Source: an uncultured Bacteroidales bacterium
GTDB lineage: Bacteria > Bacteroidota > Bacteroidia > Bacteroidales > UBA932
NCBI GenBank assembly: GCA_944325505.1
Contig: CALVAJ010000005.1
Coordinates: forward strand, 36,274 to 100,273
Length of the DNA: 64,000 nucleotides
Direction of reading: 5' to 3'
Shown here: positions 24,882-34,448 of the stretch, piece after piece
Position numbering within the stretch: the first letter of the stretch is position 1
How the letters are laid out: each line of letters opens with the position of its first letter
The notes under the pieces: model-generated
Databases searched by the model: none
What the model saw: only the letters and a program-made list of their open reading frames with translations
Told to the model about the DNA's origin: nothing
Made by a program: the position numbers and the translations under genes

Positions 24882-27674
24882 ATGAAGAACCTGTTATCTA
24901 AAATATGGATTCCTGCACTGCTGATAGGGATTGCTGCGATACAGTCTTTCGGGATAGACGCAGCCAGAACAGGGCACATCTTTTCTGTTGCCGATTCTAT
25001 CAGACAGGCCAGAGGCGCCGACAGTTCTATCATAAAGGAATCGATCGATTCTGAAGCCACCAAAGCTTCAGACAGCGTTGTTTTCATACATTCAAATCCC
25101 GGTATAGCAGCCGTCATCGGGACCATTTCGTCAAAGGTGGACTCCATCAATGCCTTGACGGCAAGGGACACCATCATACCTCCCGACTCCCTTCGCTACA
25201 CAGACACATTACGCTACAGGTATTATGTAGAGCTGAAGGACTCCCCTACAAGGAAGCAGACCAGAGACTCACTGCTGGCGGCCGGGGACTCCATACAGCT
25301 GCACCTGCTGGACTCGCTGTATACCAGGGACTCTACGGACATAGCCATCCGCGATTCCCTCATATGGTTCAACTCCCTGTCAAGGAAAGAACAGAAGAAA
25401 GTCATCAGCGAACAGCAGCTGCCGATCCTCATGGCAAGGGTCGACAGTATCCTTAACAGGAAGGACAGCATACTCGCGGCGAGGGACAGCATAATCCAGA
25501 ATACTCCGAGAATTCTCGAGACATATGCGGTGCCGGACTCGATGCAGTACAAAAGGCTCATAACCTGGACGCATGACCGGTATTTCAACAACGTGGACCT
25601 TCATGAGCAGGATACCACCTACAACTACCATTTCAACGACTATCCGTTTTACAAGGAAGACGTGAATGTTTCCTATCTGGGAGTAATAGGCTCCCCGGTC
25701 CAGACATACGACTATTTCAAACGGGACGAGGAGGAGAATGCGGTGTTCTACACGCCTTACAGGATATACAATTATTCTCCGGAAAGCCTTCCGATGTTCA
25801 ACACCAAGACCCCTTATACCGAGCTGGCCTACTGGGGGACCCTGTTCGCCAACACGGAAAAGGAAGAATCCGACATAAAGATACTTACGACCCAGAATAT
25901 CCTCCCGGAACTGAATGTGACCCTGGAGTACCACAGATATGGAGGGAACGGTATGCTCAAGCGCGAGGATGTGGACAACAGGACATTCGTCGCAGCGACC
26001 AACTACATGGGAAAAAGGTATCTGATGCACGCCGGTTACATCTATAACAAGGTGGAGAAAAGCGAAAACGGAGGAATCATCGACAACACCTGGATAAGGG
26101 ATACTACTGTGGATGCCAGGGAAATAGACGTCCATCTGGCCAACGCTTCCAACAGGATAAAGAAAAACACCGTATTCCTGGACCAGTCATACAGGATTCC
26201 GTTCAATTTCATAAACAGGATAGGAAAGAGGAAAGAAATGAAGGCCGAGCAGGCCCGCAAGGACAGCATAATGGCTTCCGGTGACAGCACGGCCATCAAG
26301 GCGTACCTTGAGCAGGAGCAGGAAAGACTGGCTCTGGAAGCATCCGAGGATGAGGCGGATTCACTCGACAGAGACATAACCACCGCATTCATAGGCCACA
26401 GCTCCGAATACTCCGTATTCACCAAAATGTACACGGACGAGATCGATGCCGGTGAAAGCGGACAGCCAGGAAGGGACCTGTACAACAACAGGTTCTACCT
26501 CAACCCGACCAGCAGCGCAGATTCCCAGAGGGTGATGAAATTCGAGAACCGGCTGTATATAAGGCTCCAGCCATGGTCTGAAGACGGGATAGTGTCTAAA
26601 CTTGATGTCGGGATCGGAGACAAGCTTCTGAACTACTATGACTTCAGGAGCTCACAGAACTATCTTTCAAAAGGCCGCAATGTGGTAAGGAACTCCGTCT
26701 ACCTGTACGCGGGGGCGCAAGGCCAGCTGAAAAAGTTCCTGAAATGGGACGCAACCGGACGGTATACTTTCCTCGGTGCGGAAATCAACGACTTTGCAGT
26801 AGACGCAAATATAGGGTTCAATATCTTTCCCTTCAGGAAAGCAAGAAAGAGCCCGATAAGTCTGAACGCGCATTTCGAAACCTCTCTAAAGGAACCGGAC
26901 TGGTACCAGCAGCACTATCTTTCAAACCATTACAGGTGGGACAACAGTTTCGGGAAAATATCGGAGACCCGTATAGAGGCAAGCGCTGCGATACCTCTGT
27001 GGAAACTGAAAGCCACTTTCGGATATGCACTATTGAGTAACAACATATATTACGATACTGACGGTATAGTAAGGCAGAACAGCACCCCGATGAGCGTAAT
27101 GTCGGCTTCACTGTCCAAGAATTTCAGACTGTGGAAATTCCATTTCGACCATAAGGCTCTGTTCCAGCTGTCCTCGAACACCAATGTACTTCCCCTGCCT
27201 ACGCTGGCACTGAATTTCAGATACTACTTCCAGTTCGATGTAGTGAAGAAGGTCATGCAGATGCAGATAGGGGCCAATGCATGGTATACGACCAAATGGT
27301 ATGCTCCTGCATACAGCCCTGCCCTCGGTCTGTTCCACAACCAGGTGGAAGAGAAGTACGGCAACAGTCCGTATATCGATGCATTCGTAAACATACAGTG
27401 GAAGAGGGCCTGCATTTTCGTCAAGCTGGTCAATGCCGGCATGGGATGGCCCGACAGGGCTGTGGACTACTTCGGAGCCCACCATTACATCCGCCCTCAA
27501 AGGGCAATCAAATTCGGTATATTCTGGCCGTTCTATATCCAGTCAGGAAAGAATGCTTCAGTAGGGGGAGGGTCATCCGCCGGAGAAGGCGGGCGCAGCT
27601 CTTCCGGACTGTCAGGTGACAGAATGTCATCCTCTTCAGGTGGCATGAATACTGCAAGCAGGATAAACAGATAA
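24882..27674 (+). CDS. Putative outer-membrane porin (Porin_10 type)
   Basis: 930 residues from ATG 24882 with a signal sequence (MKNLLSKIWIPALLIGIAAI). The first about 200 residues are rich in D, S and R with many RDS-type repeats and look extracytoplasmic and non-barrel. From about residue 235 the protein matches the Bacteroidetes putative porin family: YNYHFNDYPFYKEDVNVSYL, then TPYTELAYWGTLFANTEKEE and LEYHRYGGNGMLKR. After that come many alternating amphipathic strands and a tail rich in G and S (GGGSSAGEGGRSSSGLSG). Substrate unknown. It is followed 6 bp later by the lytic transglycosylase gene. Confidence 0.85.
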   Translation: MKNLLSKIWIPALLIGIAAIQSFGIDAARTGHIFSVADSIRQARGADSSIIKESIDSEATKASDSVVFIHSNPGIAAVIGTISSKVDSINALTARDTIIPPDSLRYTDTLRYRYYVELKDSPTRKQTRDSLLAAGDSIQLHLLDSLYTRDSTDIAIRDSLIWFNSLSRKEQKKVISEQQLPILMARVDSILNRKDSILAARDSIIQNTPRILETYAVPDSMQYKRLITWTHDRYFNNVDLHEQDTTYNYHFNDYPFYKEDVNVSYLGVIGSPVQTYDYFKRDEEENAVFYTPYRIYNYSPESLPMFNTKTPYTELAYWGTLFANTEKEESDIKILTTQNILPELNVTLEYHRYGGNGMLKREDVDNRTFVAATNYMGKRYLMHAGYIYNKVEKSENGGIIDNTWIRDTTVDAREIDVHLANASNRIKKNTVFLDQSYRIPFNFINRIGKRKEMKAEQARKDSIMASGDSTAIKAYLEQEQERLALEASEDEADSLDRDITTAFIGHSSEYSVFTKMYTDEIDAGESGQPGRDLYNNRFYLNPTSSADSQRVMKFENRLYIRLQPWSEDGIVSKLDVGIGDKLLNYYDFRSSQNYLSKGRNVVRNSVYLYAGAQGQLKKFLKWDATGRYTFLGAEINDFAVDANIGFNIFPFRKARKSPISLNAHFETSLKEPDWYQQHYLSNHYRWDNSFGKISETRIEASAAIPLWKLKATFGYALLSNNIYYDTDGIVRQNSTPMSVMSASLSKNFRLWKFHFDHKALFQLSSNTNVLPLPTLALNFRYYFQFDVVKKVMQMQIGANAWYTTKWYAPAYSPALGLFHNQVEEKYGNSPYIDAFVNIQWKRACIFVKLVNAGMGWPDRAVDYFGAHHYIRPQRAIKFGIFWPFYIQSGKNASVGGGSSAGEGGRSSSGLSGDRMSSSSGGMNTASRINR

Positions 27675-27680
27675 ATTATT

Positions 27681-28733
27681 ATGGTTAGTAAAAGGACAAG
27701 ACGGTATCTTGTCGCGCTGGCCCTGACTTTTATTGCCGTGACGGCAAGTGACAGGGCGCACGTGATGGAATCGTCAGAATCAAAGGAAAGTTTTGATTCA
27801 TCGGAAGAAATCAAGTGTGCAATCGTTCTGGGGAACGATATGTACAGCAGCAACGGCCTGAACACAGGCTTCAACTACGAACTTCTGCACCAGTTTGCAA
27901 AAACTGCCGGAAGGGATCTGACAGTAGTCACGGCTCATAAAGGCGAGAATTATCTGGATTCTCTCCGCGAAGGGAAAGTCGATATCGCGGTTATCCCTCC
28001 GTCCGAAGCTGAAAGTCATGATGAACTTATGGTATCCATAAAGACCGGTGACCATTCGGTATGGGCTGTCAGGAAAGGGAACCCCAATGACATCATGGCC
28101 ATCAATTCATGGATCAGCTACTATGAAAAGACACCGGAATATTCCGATGCCATGGAAAGGTTCTTCAATGCATACGAGCCTCATGCGAAATCAGGATCGT
28201 CCCATATCAGCCCCTATGACAGCCTGATAAAGGAATATGCCCGGACTCTGGGATGGGACTGGAGAATGCTTGCGGCTGTGATCTATCAGGAATCGAGGTT
28301 TTCAATCAATTCGTACTCCGGGAAAGGGGCGGCCGGACTGATGCAGGTATTGCCGTCTACGGCAGAATATTACGGCATCCATGACCTTACAGACCCTGAG
28401 GAAAACATCAAGGCGGGCACCATGCATCTTGCCAGGCTCCAGAAGATGTTCAAAGGCGAAGATATGGATGAAAAAGAGAAAGTGCTGTTTACCCTCGCTT
28501 CATACAACGCAGGGGAAGGACGTATCGCCGACTGCAGGAATCTGGCCTCGGCACGCGGTCTGGACCACAACAGATGGGAAGAAGTAGTGCAGGTCATACC
28601 TGAAATGCGACTTGATTCCATCCTTAAAGAAGAATGTATAAAATTCGGCAAGTTCCAGGGACATGAAACCATCAACTACGTGGACAGCATACTGGAACTC
28701 TACAATACTTTCTGCACCATCTGTCCGGCATAG
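27681..28733 (+). CDS. MltF-like lytic transglycosylase
   Basis: 350 residues with an N-terminal signal or anchor (RRYLVALALTFIAVTASDR). Residues about 40-170 resemble a periplasmic solute-binding domain of family 3 (CAIVLGNDMYSSNGLNTGFN, EGKVDIAVIPPSE). Residues about 185-340 form an SLT goose-lysozyme-like domain: MLAAVIYQESRF with the catalytic Glu, GAAGLMQVLPSTAEYYGI, and ASYNAGEGRI. This is the layout of membrane-bound lytic transglycosylase F, which cleaves peptidoglycan glycan strands to 1,6-anhydroMurNAc. That product type would feed the recycling genes at 20377-22706. Confidence 0.9.
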   Translation: MVSKRTRRYLVALALTFIAVTASDRAHVMESSESKESFDSSEEIKCAIVLGNDMYSSNGLNTGFNYELLHQFAKTAGRDLTVVTAHKGENYLDSLREGKVDIAVIPPSEAESHDELMVSIKTGDHSVWAVRKGNPNDIMAINSWISYYEKTPEYSDAMERFFNAYEPHAKSGSSHISPYDSLIKEYARTLGWDWRMLAAVIYQESRFSINSYSGKGAAGLMQVLPSTAEYYGIHDLTDPEENIKAGTMHLARLQKMFKGEDMDEKEKVLFTLASYNAGEGRIADCRNLASARGLDHNRWEEVVQVIPEMRLDSILKEECIKFGKFQGHETINYVDSILELYNTFCTICPA

Positions 28734-28755
28734 GGCAAATACATGCGGAGAAGAT

Positions 28756-29943
28756 TCATGCGACCCTGACCGTTCTGGCAGGGTCGATTTTCGTTATGAA
28801 CATGGACGGGATGAGCAACAGCAGCATTATTGCCAGATATGCAGCGACATCTGCAAGCAGGAACATCGGAAGGTCGATATGTACCGGGACAAACGACAGG
28901 AAATAATTCGCAGGATCCAGTTTCAGCAGATGTGTCGCTCCCTGGACTGCACAAAGGGCAAGCGCGACCGCATTCCCGACAAGCATACCCTTGAATACGG
29001 CAGAAGAAGCGCTGATCAGAAAAACCTTTGCTATGCTCCTGTCATCCATGCCGAGAGATTTCAGCAGACCTATTGTCGATATGTTCTCAAAAAGCATTAT
29101 CAACAGGCCTGAAATCATGTTGAAACCTGCGACTGCCGTCATCAGAATGAGAATGAAAAAGACATTGAAATCGATAAGGTTCAGCCAGTCGAATATCTGA
29201 GGATATCGGGAAACGGCTGAACGGGCGACTACGGATTCAGAATCATCTCCGGCATACAGCAGGGCAAGACTGCCTATCTCACGCTGCATCTCCTCCATTC
29301 CTCCCGTGTCCCTGTGATTCCTGTCCAGTATTACCTCCAGGGCAGACACCTGGTTTTCTTTCCATCCGTTAAGCCTCTGCAGGTCAGACAGAGAAGCGAA
29401 GACAACCATATTTTCCGGATCCCCGTCAAGTATCCCTTCATATATGGAAGACACTGTAAAGTTCCTTACCCTTGTCTTTTCTCCTATAAAATACGACGGG
29501 AGTCTGTCACCGGGCTCCAGATGCAGAAGGGAAGCCAGCCTTAAAGGAATTGACACTCCAAGAGAAGGAAGAGTATCCGTCCCGGCTGCGGCCCCCGGAT
29601 CTTCGATGCCCTTGAACAGGACCCCGTGTATATCCCCGTCCGTCTTGACGATTCCTGCCTTGTATACGGCAGGGACTACATCCAGGACACCTTTCAGGGC
29701 CTCAATCTTTTCCCGATATGCCGGATAACGCTCTACAGGAGATGACTCGTCAAGATAATTGAGATTTACAGGAGTCAGCTGGACATCTCCTGAAAGAAAA
29801 GAAATCCCGTCCCGTATTTCATGCCTGAAACCGGACGAAACCGAGACGGAAATTATCATCACTATAAAACTGACAGCGATAGACGCAATGGCAATCCTTC
29901 CTTTAAAACGGAGTCTTGCGGCAATAAAAAGCGAAGCGTCCAT
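28756..29943 (-). CDS. LolE/FtsX-type ABC transporter permease
   Basis: 395 residues. One N-terminal membrane helix (IAIASIAVSFIVMIISVSV), a large periplasmic MacB_PCD-like domain (about 40-255), then three C-terminal helices (FFILILMTAVAGFNMISGLL, VFLISASSAVFKGMLVGNAV, MFLLADVAAYLAIMLLLLIP). The segment TIGLLKSLGMDDRSIAKVFL is the coupling-helix signature of the LolC/LolE family, which releases lipoproteins from the inner membrane. No ATPase gene is next to it. It ends 16 bp from the M13 peptidase gene in the same direction. Confidence 0.87.
   Translation of the reverse strand: MDASLFIAARLRFKGRIAIASIAVSFIVMIISVSVSSGFRHEIRDGISFLSGDVQLTPVNLNYLDESSPVERYPAYREKIEALKGVLDVVPAVYKAGIVKTDGDIHGVLFKGIEDPGAAAGTDTLPSLGVSIPLRLASLLHLEPGDRLPSYFIGEKTRVRNFTVSSIYEGILDGDPENMVVFASLSDLQRLNGWKENQVSALEVILDRNHRDTGGMEEMQREIGSLALLYAGDDSESVVARSAVSRYPQIFDWLNLIDFNVFFILILMTAVAGFNMISGLLIMLFENISTIGLLKSLGMDDRSIAKVFLISASSAVFKGMLVGNAVALALCAVQGATHLLKLDPANYFLSFVPVHIDLPMFLLADVAAYLAIMLLLLIPSMFITKIDPARTVRVA
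28761..28790 (+). terminator. Terminator hairpin inside the end of the opposing permease gene
   Basis: CGACCCTG (28761-28768) pairs with CAGGGTCG (28779-28786), followed on the plus strand by ATTTT. It would end the pncB-to-mltF transcript. It overlaps the last codons of the permease gene on the other strand. Confidence 0.5.
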
Positions 29944-29959
29944 CGTATATGCCGGATAT

Positions 29960-31969
29960 CTACCAGATTACTACCTGATCTTCCTCCGGACGGTACATGG
30001 CGTCTCCTTCCTTGATTCCGAATGCATCGAAGAAAGTCCGGATATTGCGCAGTGTCACATTTACCCTGTTCTCTCCCAATGAATGGACATCGAGTTTGGT
30101 AAGTCTTGCCTTTTCCTCATCCGTTATGTTCTGCGCCCATATGTTTGCATATGAAAGATAGAACCTCTGCTCTGCCGTATAGCCGTCGACAGGCTCGGGG
30201 TGAGTATCTCCAAATGAATTCTGAAGCGCGGTGTAGGCAATACGGAGACCGCCCTGGTCCGCAATATTCTCTCCCAGACAAAGGGCTCCGTTGGCCATGA
30301 GTCCCGGAAGTATCTGCACCTGATCGAACTGTTCTACAAGTTTCTGCGCACGCGCATTGAAAGCTGCGGCATCTGCTTCCGTCCACCAGTTGACCATATT
30401 GCCGTCCTTGTCGAACATCCTGCCCTGATCATCGAACCCATGGGTCATCTCATGACTTATGACCACACCGATAGCACCGTAATTCAAGGCATCGTCAGCT
30501 TCCGGATTATAGAACGGAGGCTGGAGGATAGCTGCCGGGAAACAGATTTCGTTGGTTGTAGGATTATAATACGCGTTGACCGTCTGCGGGCTCATGAGCC
30601 ACTCGGCCTTGTCGGTAGGCTTGCCCATACGTGACATGTTGTCCGCGACATACCATTTGGCCGCATTCCTTATATTCTCGTAATAGCTCAGCGACGGATT
30701 GATAATAAGGGTCGAATAATCCTTCCACTTATCCGGATACCCGATCTTGACCGTGAATGCGTTCAGCTTCTCATGAGCCTTCATCTTGGTAGTATCGCTC
30801 ATCCATGCCAGAGAGTCCACGTGCTCGCCGAGGGCCGTCTTCAGGTTCTCGACCATATGCTTCACCCTTTCTTTCTCTTCTGCAGGGAAATACCTGGATA
30901 CATACATCTCCCCTACCGCCTCGGACAGTATGCTGTTAGGAACGGACATGGCCCTTTTCCAGCGCGGTTTCTGCTCCTTGACTCCTGCCATCTGTTTCTG
31001 GAAAAAGTCAAAATATGCAACATAAAAGCTGTCACTCAAGGCATTGCATGCTCCCTGAAGGAGCTGTCCCGCAAGATAATTCTTCATTTTCGAAAGGTCC
31101 GTAGAAGACATGAGGGAGTCGATGGCAGCAAAATATGAAGGCTGTCCGACAACGAGCTTTTCCTGCGGTGCTATTCCTGAAAGCCGGAAATAAAGGCCGA
31201 AATCAAGGTTGGGATACTGCTTTTCCAATTCCTGGGAGGACATCGGGTTATACGAACGGGCTACATCACGCAACTCCACGCTCGACCATGAAGCTTTTGC
31301 AATCGCATCCTCAACGGCAAGGGCGTCTTCCGCTGCCTGCGCCGCATTCTCCATGCCGGAAAGGGCGAACACCTTTTCAAGGAAATTCCTGTACCCTTCC
31401 TTCAATGCAGTATTCGCAGTATCAAGGTAATAATCCCTGTCCGACATTCCGAGTCCGGACTGGGAGAGATAAAGTATCTGGTTTCTGCTGTCAGCAAGAT
31501 CCGCTGCCGCATATGTCGAAAACAGAGGATAATCGGAGGCTGAATGCAACTCTGTTACGGCTTCCATAAATCCGCGCTTGTCCTGAGCGGACAGGACCTT
31601 GTCCAGCAGTGGTCTGACAGGAGCGGCCCCTTCGGAATTAAGCCTCGTGGAATCGAGTCCCATCTTATACAGGTCGGAAATCTTCTGTTCGACACTTCCC
31701 GGCATGGCCGAAATCTGCCCAAGAGACTTGAACAGGTCGTTAAGCCTCTTCTGGTTGTTTTCACTGATCAGATCCATCACTCCGTACCTGGAATACTCGG
31801 GTTTCAGCGGATTCTTTTTCTGCCATCCGCCAGTGGCAAAGCCGTAAAAATCCTCTGCCGGAGAAACGGATGTATCGAGATTGGTCAAATCCAGGGCGGA
31901 CGTCTCGGTCTCAGGATTTCCGCAAGCGACGGCCAGAGCCGGCAGCATTGCAATCATCATTTTTTTCAT
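29960..31969 (-). CDS. M13-family (neprilysin/PepO-like) zinc metallopeptidase
   Basis: About 669 residues from ATG 31969 (a TTG two codons earlier is not favoured). Lipoprotein-like signal (MIAMLPALAVACG). N-terminal Peptidase_M13_N region (SPAEDFYGFATGGWQKKNPL). The zinc site is VVISHEMTHGFDDQG, with HEMTH at about 506-510, and the third ligand Glu is in LGENIADQGG. ANIWAQNI and VNVTLRNI near the end are M13-typical. It should cleave peptides at the cell surface or in the periplasm. The 104 bp before it carry a -7 box. Confidence 0.93.
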   Translation of the reverse strand: MKKMMIAMLPALAVACGNPETETSALDLTNLDTSVSPAEDFYGFATGGWQKKNPLKPEYSRYGVMDLISENNQKRLNDLFKSLGQISAMPGSVEQKISDLYKMGLDSTRLNSEGAAPVRPLLDKVLSAQDKRGFMEAVTELHSASDYPLFSTYAAADLADSRNQILYLSQSGLGMSDRDYYLDTANTALKEGYRNFLEKVFALSGMENAAQAAEDALAVEDAIAKASWSSVELRDVARSYNPMSSQELEKQYPNLDFGLYFRLSGIAPQEKLVVGQPSYFAAIDSLMSSTDLSKMKNYLAGQLLQGACNALSDSFYVAYFDFFQKQMAGVKEQKPRWKRAMSVPNSILSEAVGEMYVSRYFPAEEKERVKHMVENLKTALGEHVDSLAWMSDTTKMKAHEKLNAFTVKIGYPDKWKDYSTLIINPSLSYYENIRNAAKWYVADNMSRMGKPTDKAEWLMSPQTVNAYYNPTTNEICFPAAILQPPFYNPEADDALNYGAIGVVISHEMTHGFDDQGRMFDKDGNMVNWWTEADAAAFNARAQKLVEQFDQVQILPGLMANGALCLGENIADQGGLRIAYTALQNSFGDTHPEPVDGYTAEQRFYLSYANIWAQNITDEEKARLTKLDVHSLGENRVNVTLRNIRTFFDAFGIKEGDAMYRPEEDQVVIW

Positions 31970-32000
31970 ATCCAATACTAACGCATTAACTTGTAACCTA

Positions 32001-32008
32001 CAAAGATA
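32001..32008 (-). promoter_or_regulatory. -7 element upstream of the M13 peptidase gene
   Basis: Minus-strand TATCTTTG matching TAnnTTTG, 31 nt before the peptidase ATG. The expected -33 position has only weak matches. Confidence 0.38.
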
Positions 32009-32073
32009 TATAAAATAACGTTCCGCGGACCATAATCATTAAAATTCAGCAGAAGCATCAATACAGGCAGCAA

Positions 32074-33009
32074 TCACAGGACCTTAAGTCTGGCCTGTGC
32101 CGCAAGTTTTTCCTGTCCGGTGCTCACCTCGACCAGCTTCTGCAGATATTTCCTTTCCTGCTTCGTATTTTTCTGTTTTCTGGCAATCAGCACACTGTTC
32201 TTGATAGCGGTATAGTCATCCGGAGATTTCTTGAGCACCTTGCCATAATACTTCTGTGCCGTCTTGTAATCCTCTTCAGCTACCAGGTAGTAAGACCCCA
32301 TATTATCCATAAAGACCACAGCATCAGGATAGTAGCCCAGCATTTTTTCCGACAGGCTGTAAAAGGCCGAATATGAGACCGGGCTGCCTATATTGAAAAA
32401 CGTATAGCAATATTCCTGAATAAGGTCGCAGAACAGGGTATCGGATACTTCCATCCCGGGATATTTCCATTTTCCGCCTACCAGGACATTCTCATCGGCA
32501 AGCTTTTCCAGATATGCAAGGGCCATGTCCGGACTCTCCTTTTCATAGGCGACAAGGGCCGCAGCCTTGAGGAAACGCAGGTCAAGACGGTCGGAATCCA
32601 GTCTGATCGCCCTGTCCAGGCATTTCATTGAAAGCGTATACAGGGAATCATCATAGAAGACTTCCTGAAAATAATTGACATCATTCCCGGTAGAATCTTT
32701 CAATGCGAGCACGGGAGCCGAACCCATGAATTTTTTCCGGTCCTTCTGTACGACTTCGGTCCTCTGGGATTTTGCGAAATAATAGCTGAAGCGGCCCGTC
32801 AGCATTCTGACATCATCAGGGGCTACCGCCGCCCAGTTGTTGAGTACGGTCTCTATCCCAACGCCGTCCGCTCCGAGTTTTGAAACCAGAAGTCCGTATC
32901 TTTCAGCATATTCCTCAGCTTTGGCCTCATTTCCCTTGTCCTGGGCGGCTGCACCGATGTGGACGGACAGCGATGCCGCCATTATGGCTACAAACAAATA
33001 TCTTCTCAT
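32074..33009 (-). CDS. Secreted tetratricopeptide-repeat protein
   Basis: 311 residues with a signal peptide (MRRYLFVAIMAASLSVHIGAAAQ). Helical repeat units of TPR type recur, for example YTLSMKCLDRAIRLDSDRLD, LRFLKAAALVAYEKESPDMA, and AEEDYKTAQKYYGKVLKKSP. No enzymatic motif. Probably a periplasmic scaffold or envelope-assembly protein; exact role unknown. It follows the methyltransferase gene by 27 bp on the same strand. Confidence 0.8.
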   Translation of the reverse strand: MRRYLFVAIMAASLSVHIGAAAQDKGNEAKAEEYAERYGLLVSKLGADGVGIETVLNNWAAVAPDDVRMLTGRFSYYFAKSQRTEVVQKDRKKFMGSAPVLALKDSTGNDVNYFQEVFYDDSLYTLSMKCLDRAIRLDSDRLDLRFLKAAALVAYEKESPDMALAYLEKLADENVLVGGKWKYPGMEVSDTLFCDLIQEYCYTFFNIGSPVSYSAFYSLSEKMLGYYPDAVVFMDNMGSYYLVAEEDYKTAQKYYGKVLKKSPDDYTAIKNSVLIARKQKNTKQERKYLQKLVEVSTGQEKLAAQARLKVL

Positions 33010-33036
33010 TCTATAACAGTTTTTATTGTCTTGTAT

Positions 33037-34437
33037 CTATATTTTCCTGTCTATGTCAAGCCGGATTCTCCGGCTGCGGGGGAAAAGGCTGTTGCAACGG
33101 TTCCCGAGATTCTTGACAAAGCCCAAAGGCATGGACCTGTAGCAGACAGTAAGGAATCCGGCAGGAAAATCCTTCAGTACAGGCTGATTGCCCTGCAGGA
33201 AAGACAGTACCCTGCCCTCGTCCATATCGGCCTGAGGATATGTATCTTTCCTGAAAATGACTGAAAGCGCCAGATCCGGATCCGGCACCAGAGTATCACG
33301 CTTGATCTCCCCCACAGCACAGCCGGACGAGAGGACATGGAGACTGCCCTCCAGTCCGAGGATATCCGTGGAAACTCCCGAAGGCAGGGCTTTCAGAAAA
33401 GCGTCTTTGCCTGCCACAGCCACTTCTTCGGTAAAGCACCTGCCGACATCAGCCGCTATCCTGCCTCCCACTGCCGTAAATCTGCTTTTCTGCGGTCTTC
33501 TCCCGCAGGATTCCTTCTCCGGAGAGGTCTTGACAAGCGCAGCACAGTACTGGCCTTCCCCTTTTACCAGTCCCGGAACAAGGCTGAATCCGTACCCGGT
33601 CCTCAGCACTCCGGCCGTCTCATCCTCTGCAAAAAGCCTATGCGAAATGATTTCCGCCCCGAGATTTCCGGATATCCATCTGACGTTGTCATCATTTTCA
33701 TATCTGTTGAAAGTGCATGTCGAATACACCATGACGCCGCCTTCCGCCAAAGCCGGCCATACATCCGCGGCTATCCGGCGCTGACGGCCCTGACACAGCC
33801 TGACATTATCCTCCGACCACTGCTCCTGCGCCATGGGATTTTTCCGGAACATCCCTTCTCCCGAACATGGTACATCGGCAAGTATAATGTCGAACCAGCC
33901 CCTCATGGAAGCGAAACGCGAAGGATCGTCCGAGGTCACTACTACGCATGGATCTCCCCATATTGCCACATTATGAGACAGGACAGAGGCCCTCTGGGCT
34001 ACCACCTCGTTTGCGACAAGGACAAAACGGCTGCCGCAAATCTCCCTGAGGGACGCAGCCATGTCCGTAGTCTTCCCGCCCGGAGCGGCACACAGGTCAA
34101 GCACCCGCAAGGGCCTGTCCTTACCTCTCATGACCTCCGGCAGGAGTTTTCTGAACATCTGCCCTACGAACATTGAAGACGAGTCCTGCACATAATAGGC
34201 CCCTCCATGGAAAAACGGATCAAGAGTAAAGACCGGACGTTCAGAAAGGTATCTGCCGTACGGAGACCACGGCACTGTCTCCATCCCTTCCGCAAGAGCA
34301 GGAAAGGCCTTACAAGGATTCATCCTCACAGCCACCTGGGCAGGCTCGTCCAAAGCGGAAAAAGCGACAGAGGCATTTTCATGCCCTATCGCCTCTTCCA
34401 TATACCGCTTGAAACTTTCTTTCAGACTTCCGACCAT
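33037..34437 (-). CDS. RsmF/NOL1-type RNA cytosine-C5 methyltransferase
   Basis: 466 residues. The SAM-binding motif is VLDLCAAPGGKTTDMAA, with LVANEVVAQRA. Two conserved Cys motifs are present: ADVPCSGEGMFRK and YSTCTFNRYEND, the pair used for catalysis and release in this family. The GEGMFRK segment is typical of the RsmF (rRNA m5C) branch. The C-terminal part (about 290-466) is the RNA-binding extension with a PUA-like end. It acts in the cytoplasm on ribosomal RNA. 11 bp separate it from the SRPBCC gene upstream. Confidence 0.92.
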   Translation of the reverse strand: MVGSLKESFKRYMEEAIGHENASVAFSALDEPAQVAVRMNPCKAFPALAEGMETVPWSPYGRYLSERPVFTLDPFFHGGAYYVQDSSSMFVGQMFRKLLPEVMRGKDRPLRVLDLCAAPGGKTTDMAASLREICGSRFVLVANEVVAQRASVLSHNVAIWGDPCVVVTSDDPSRFASMRGWFDIILADVPCSGEGMFRKNPMAQEQWSEDNVRLCQGRQRRIAADVWPALAEGGVMVYSTCTFNRYENDDNVRWISGNLGAEIISHRLFAEDETAGVLRTGYGFSLVPGLVKGEGQYCAALVKTSPEKESCGRRPQKSRFTAVGGRIAADVGRCFTEEVAVAGKDAFLKALPSGVSTDILGLEGSLHVLSSGCAVGEIKRDTLVPDPDLALSVIFRKDTYPQADMDEGRVLSFLQGNQPVLKDFPAGFLTVCYRSMPLGFVKNLGNRCNSLFPRSRRIRLDIDRKI

Positions 34438-34448
34438 ACTGTCCGCCG

